A stretch of 64,000 nucleotides of DNA from Casuarius casuarius (Eukaryota > Chordata > Aves > Casuariiformes > Casuariidae): the NCBI GenBank assembly GCA_003342895.1, contig PTFA01000043.1, forward strand, positions 596,110 through 660,109. Direction: 5' to 3'. Below, piece by piece: positions 61,440 through 64,000 of this stretch; within the stretch, counting starts at the first letter, position 1, and each line of letters starts with the position of its first letter. The translations under genes and the position numbers were made by a program. The notes beneath the pieces are model-generated. The model worked only from the letters and a program-made list of their open reading frames with translations. It did not search any database and was not told the origin of the DNA.

Positions 61440-61660
61440 ATTAGGCTCCCCTTGCCCGGGTGTATCCGAGGGACCATGTCGGCCNGGCCCCACGTGCACG
61501 GGCCCGCAGGAAACTGCCTGTCCCCCTTGCTGAATACCTGCAGCGGGTGGTGGGCAGGTGCCCTCCAAGGGCAACACTGCTGTCGGAGGTGCCGAAGTTC
61601 NCCAGCACGTCCCGGCAGGAGGGAACCTATTGCCTCTCTGCTGGCTTTGCTGTACGGAAA
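61440..61660. promoter_or_regulatory. GC-rich islet
   Basis: About 220 bases of raised GC with CpGs (cccgggtgtatccgaggg, ccacgtgcacgggcccgc, gtcccggcagg) in AT-rich surroundings, including a cacgtg E-box near 61491. Possibly a small regulatory element; limits by eye. Confidence 0.35.
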
Positions 61661-61669
61661 CGGCACATG

Positions 61670-62300
61670 CAGTTTTAATCATCTGAACTACGAAATCAGG
61701 TGGTTTTTTTTTAATCTCTTTCCAAAAAAAGCACAAGTTTAGAACCAAGTTGACAGCTTAGGACTCTCTGCAGTTGCCAGCCACCAAAAGCCACATCCCA
61801 GGACACACGGAGATCACACGATGGCTAGTGCCGGGTGTCATTTTCTTCTCTCTCCATCACTATTCAACTACTAAATTTGTACGTGACTGTTTCTAAGGAG
61901 GAACGAGGAAACAGGGAGTGACAGCAGAGCTAATTTTGCTGATACCTGCAAGTAGAAATNCTGGGCTCAGAGTGCGACTCTCCCAGATACACCCAGACAG
62001 ACATTAACGATCAGTGAGGGAGTTTTAATACCCCCGCGGAGTTGTCAGGTGTCAGTCCCAGGAAAATGGTATCCACATTAATAGGAGACAAAAGGATGGG
62101 AGAAGCCCTGCTGGCTGTACGCTGCCAGCTGTACAAAAGCCCATGCTGGGAAAACAGAGATAATTAATGAATCTTCTTGGATTTTCTGCATTATAGCAAT
62201 TTTCACCCCAAAATCTTAAAAGACNTTACAAATGTAGTCTAACCTCGGAAAAAAAAGGTAAGTATTACTGCAGCATTGTTCCATGTATACAGCTGGAAAT
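61670..62300. other. Intron 2 sequence, no recognised element
   Basis: Unique sequence with small T and A runs. No gene or repeat was recognised. Confidence 0.5.
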
Positions 62301-62301
62301 G

Positions 62302-62335
62302 AAGGAAAAAATAAATAAAAAATAAAAAAATAAAG
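62302..62335. repeat. A-rich (AAAT)n low-complexity tract
   Basis: aaggaaaaaataaataaa continuing as A runs broken by single T, about 34 bases. Confidence 0.85.
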
Positions 62336-62591
62336 GAACGATACTTAAATAGGAGGATCTCCAGTCTTGCAGAGAAGGGCATAATAAAATTCAGTGGCTG
62401 CAAGCAGAAGCTAGGAGAGAAGGGAAAAAAAATCAGACTATAAATAGGATGCTAATTTTTTAACTGTGAGGGTAATTAACCACTAGAACAACTTCCCAAG
62501 GACTGCAGCGGATTCTCAATTACTGGCAATTTTAAAGTGAAGACCAGAATTATTTATTTTAAAGATAGGCTCCAACAGGAATTAATTACAT

Positions 62592-62675
62592 CAACTCCTG
62601 CTGCCTACATTGTACAGGAGCTCAGACAAAATGATCCAGATAGTCTCTTCTGGCATCCTAGCCTCTGATCGGATC
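62592..62675 (+). mobile_element. Ancient CR1 LINE 3'-end fragment
   Basis: caggagctcagacaaaatga, tccagatagtctcttctgg and catcctagcctctgatc match the sense 3' end of older amniote CR1 (cagactagatgatcat, ggtcccttctgg, ccttaaaatctatga). Diverged and only about 80 bases long. Confidence 0.6.
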
Positions 62676-62679
62676 AGAC

Positions 62680-64000
62680 AGCAATCCAGAAAAAATCTGG
62701 GATAAAAAATCCAACTAGGAAATACAATTTCAGTTGTGTCTGTGCTGGCCCTGAGGTACCATCGCTGCTCTCAAAAGGATCAACATCCTTCCTCAGCATC
62801 AACACAAGGAAAATAGGAATTGGATGATAGCAGCAATTCGGTACGTAGCCCATGCAAATTCACTTTTAGTGCACCAGAGAACAGAAATTGGATGGGACAG
62901 CACCAACTTAAAATGTATTTTGTTTGTACAAGATGTATGCCAGAAGTAATTTTATGTTCCTAAGACGCACATGAGGCTCTTCATCCATTTGGGGGCTGGT
63001 TTTCCAACGCATTTTGTTTTCAGCTTGGTTTCCTATTACCACACGTCGCTATTCGTCTCATCCCCCCTCTCGGTAACCAGGAAACCAATTTCAGCCAGAT
63101 ACAGCGGAAAACGGCAAACAATCAAAGAAATTACTCCTCAGTGAAAAGGAACAACNGGGTACAAGTGAAGAGTTCAGCAGACGCCGCAATGAAGAAAAGG
63201 CTACAACGTGAGGCCACGCGCTAGCAGACTGCCGAGTCCAGGGGAGGAGATGGGAATAAAACAGGTCCAGAAAAATATCACCACTGAAGAGGTGCGGGGG
63301 AAATGGAAGCAGCAAATATTGCCCCTTGATTTGCAAACAGCAGCAGGACAGAAAGCACCACCGNCAACCAGACACCGCTGACGTATCTATTTGGCAAATT
63401 CTGCAAAATCAGTGAGAGCTAAAACCACCTGAAACTTCTTTGATGCAAAACCCAGCTCCCCTGGTGCAAGCACATCTGGGCCCAGTGATGGGTACACGTA
63501 ACGCACCTCCCTAGGACGCCAGGCGACCGCCGAAAAGCTCTCGTACACCACGCCGAGGCGCTCTGTTTGCGGCTTCACCGCTATTTGATGTAATCAGTGT
63601 TGATCTCAATTCACTAAACATTGTGTCAATTTGTCACCCGGTTCGGTTTAGTTTTAAGGCATTTCTGTTGCATTGAAGGGGGAAGAAAAAAAAAAGCATC
63701 AAACCATAAATCAATCAGCTGCTTTACAAGCCTAAGGTACACGATTATCCTTTCCAGCTCTCTTCGGAGCTGCATCTTTGCATTTTCCAGTGATGTGCAA
63801 GGAACAGTTTTCATCATTAAAGTGAAACGTTCAAGAGCTCTACCAGGAAAGCCCAGCGGTGCTGGTAGGTGGTGGAGCAATCCTAAGTGCATTACGAACT
63901 GTATTTATAGGACCTGTCTAGCCATTTAATGGGTTCCTGAATGATTTGCTTAGGTGTTTACTTTTACTAAAAGCAGTTTATAACCTCTGCTCTAGTCTCT
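62680..64000. other. Intron 2 sequence to the right edge, no recognised gene
   Basis: Unique sequence; CpG rises modestly near 63480-63570. I looked for the preceding AUTS2 exon (reverse complement of codons for KMPKALRQ) and did not find it. Confidence 0.5.

Larger units (their letters stand above)
5871..64000 (-). other. AUTS2: AUTS2 intron 2, 3' portion (continues off the right edge)
   Basis: About 58 kb upstream of the exon on the transcribed strand. The preceding exon (ending KMPKALRQ) was not found, so the whole stretch is assigned to one intron. It holds few transposon remnants, several CpG-rich islets, motif-dense enhancer-like blocks, two perfect short hairpins and simple repeats, each listed separately. 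No other coding exon, RNA gene or intact mobile element was recognised. Any unannotated alternative exon or antisense transcript would need RNA data. Confidence 0.88.

Noticed and set aside
1..64000. CRISPR arrays, bacterial operons, integrated viruses or defence systems
   Set aside because: No regularly spaced repeats, no long adjacent frames, no LTR pairs or viral-type frames were seen. The sequence behaves as vertebrate intron throughout.

Overview
The window is bird genomic DNA from inside one very large gene. It has the usual look of vertebrate introns: AT-rich, no long reading frames above chance, and scattered homopolymers. Two fragments (28842-28959 and 47419-47522) are avian-type CR1 LINE 3' ends, with the 'pyrimidine-rich, attctgtgattctg' tail and the 'ttggactag / ttccaacctc' block. 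Older CR1 and MIR-like remnants also occur. I did not try to name the species; nothing here separates one bird lineage from another.

The one coding feature I can support is a 102-base internal exon on the minus strand at 5769-5870. It has a clean acceptor (pyrimidine tract plus CAG) and a strong donor (GTAAGT). Its phase-0 translation (34 residues, starting [10 protein letters not shown] and ending SSSRERLSD) matches my memory of human AUTS2, about residues 175-208, which I take to be exon 3. The flanking exons (the one ending ..PKALRQ upstream and the one starting SSAPSS.. downstream) were not found. So 1-5768 is the start of the following intron (intron 3) and 5871-64000 is the 3' part of the preceding intron (intron 2). 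The gene is transcribed from high to low coordinates.

The rest is non-coding. By eye it holds: (i) CpG-rich islets at about 1795-2105, 15300-15640, 27665-27770, 61440-61660 and, largest, 53780-55560, the last with a TATA-like and a CRE-like motif just beside it; (ii) several blocks dense in homeodomain, SOX, FOX, NFI or HOX-type sites that resemble developmental enhancers (2700-3480, 10730-10930, 22590-22910, 27200-28070, 35085-35350, 39730-40400, 50040-50320, 51385-51740, 58980-59400); (iii) perfect short inverted repeats at 23464-23497 and 50286-50313; (iv) ancient and younger CR1 pieces, MIR-like SINE relics, long G, T and A homopolymers and small microsatellites.

Taken together this is a transposon-poor, probably regulatory-rich intronic stretch of AUTS2, a neurodevelopmental transcription regulator (non-canonical PRC1 partner). 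No operon, CRISPR array, defence system, RNA gene or intact mobile element is visible. The enhancer and promoter calls are inferences from motif content and need comparison or functional data.
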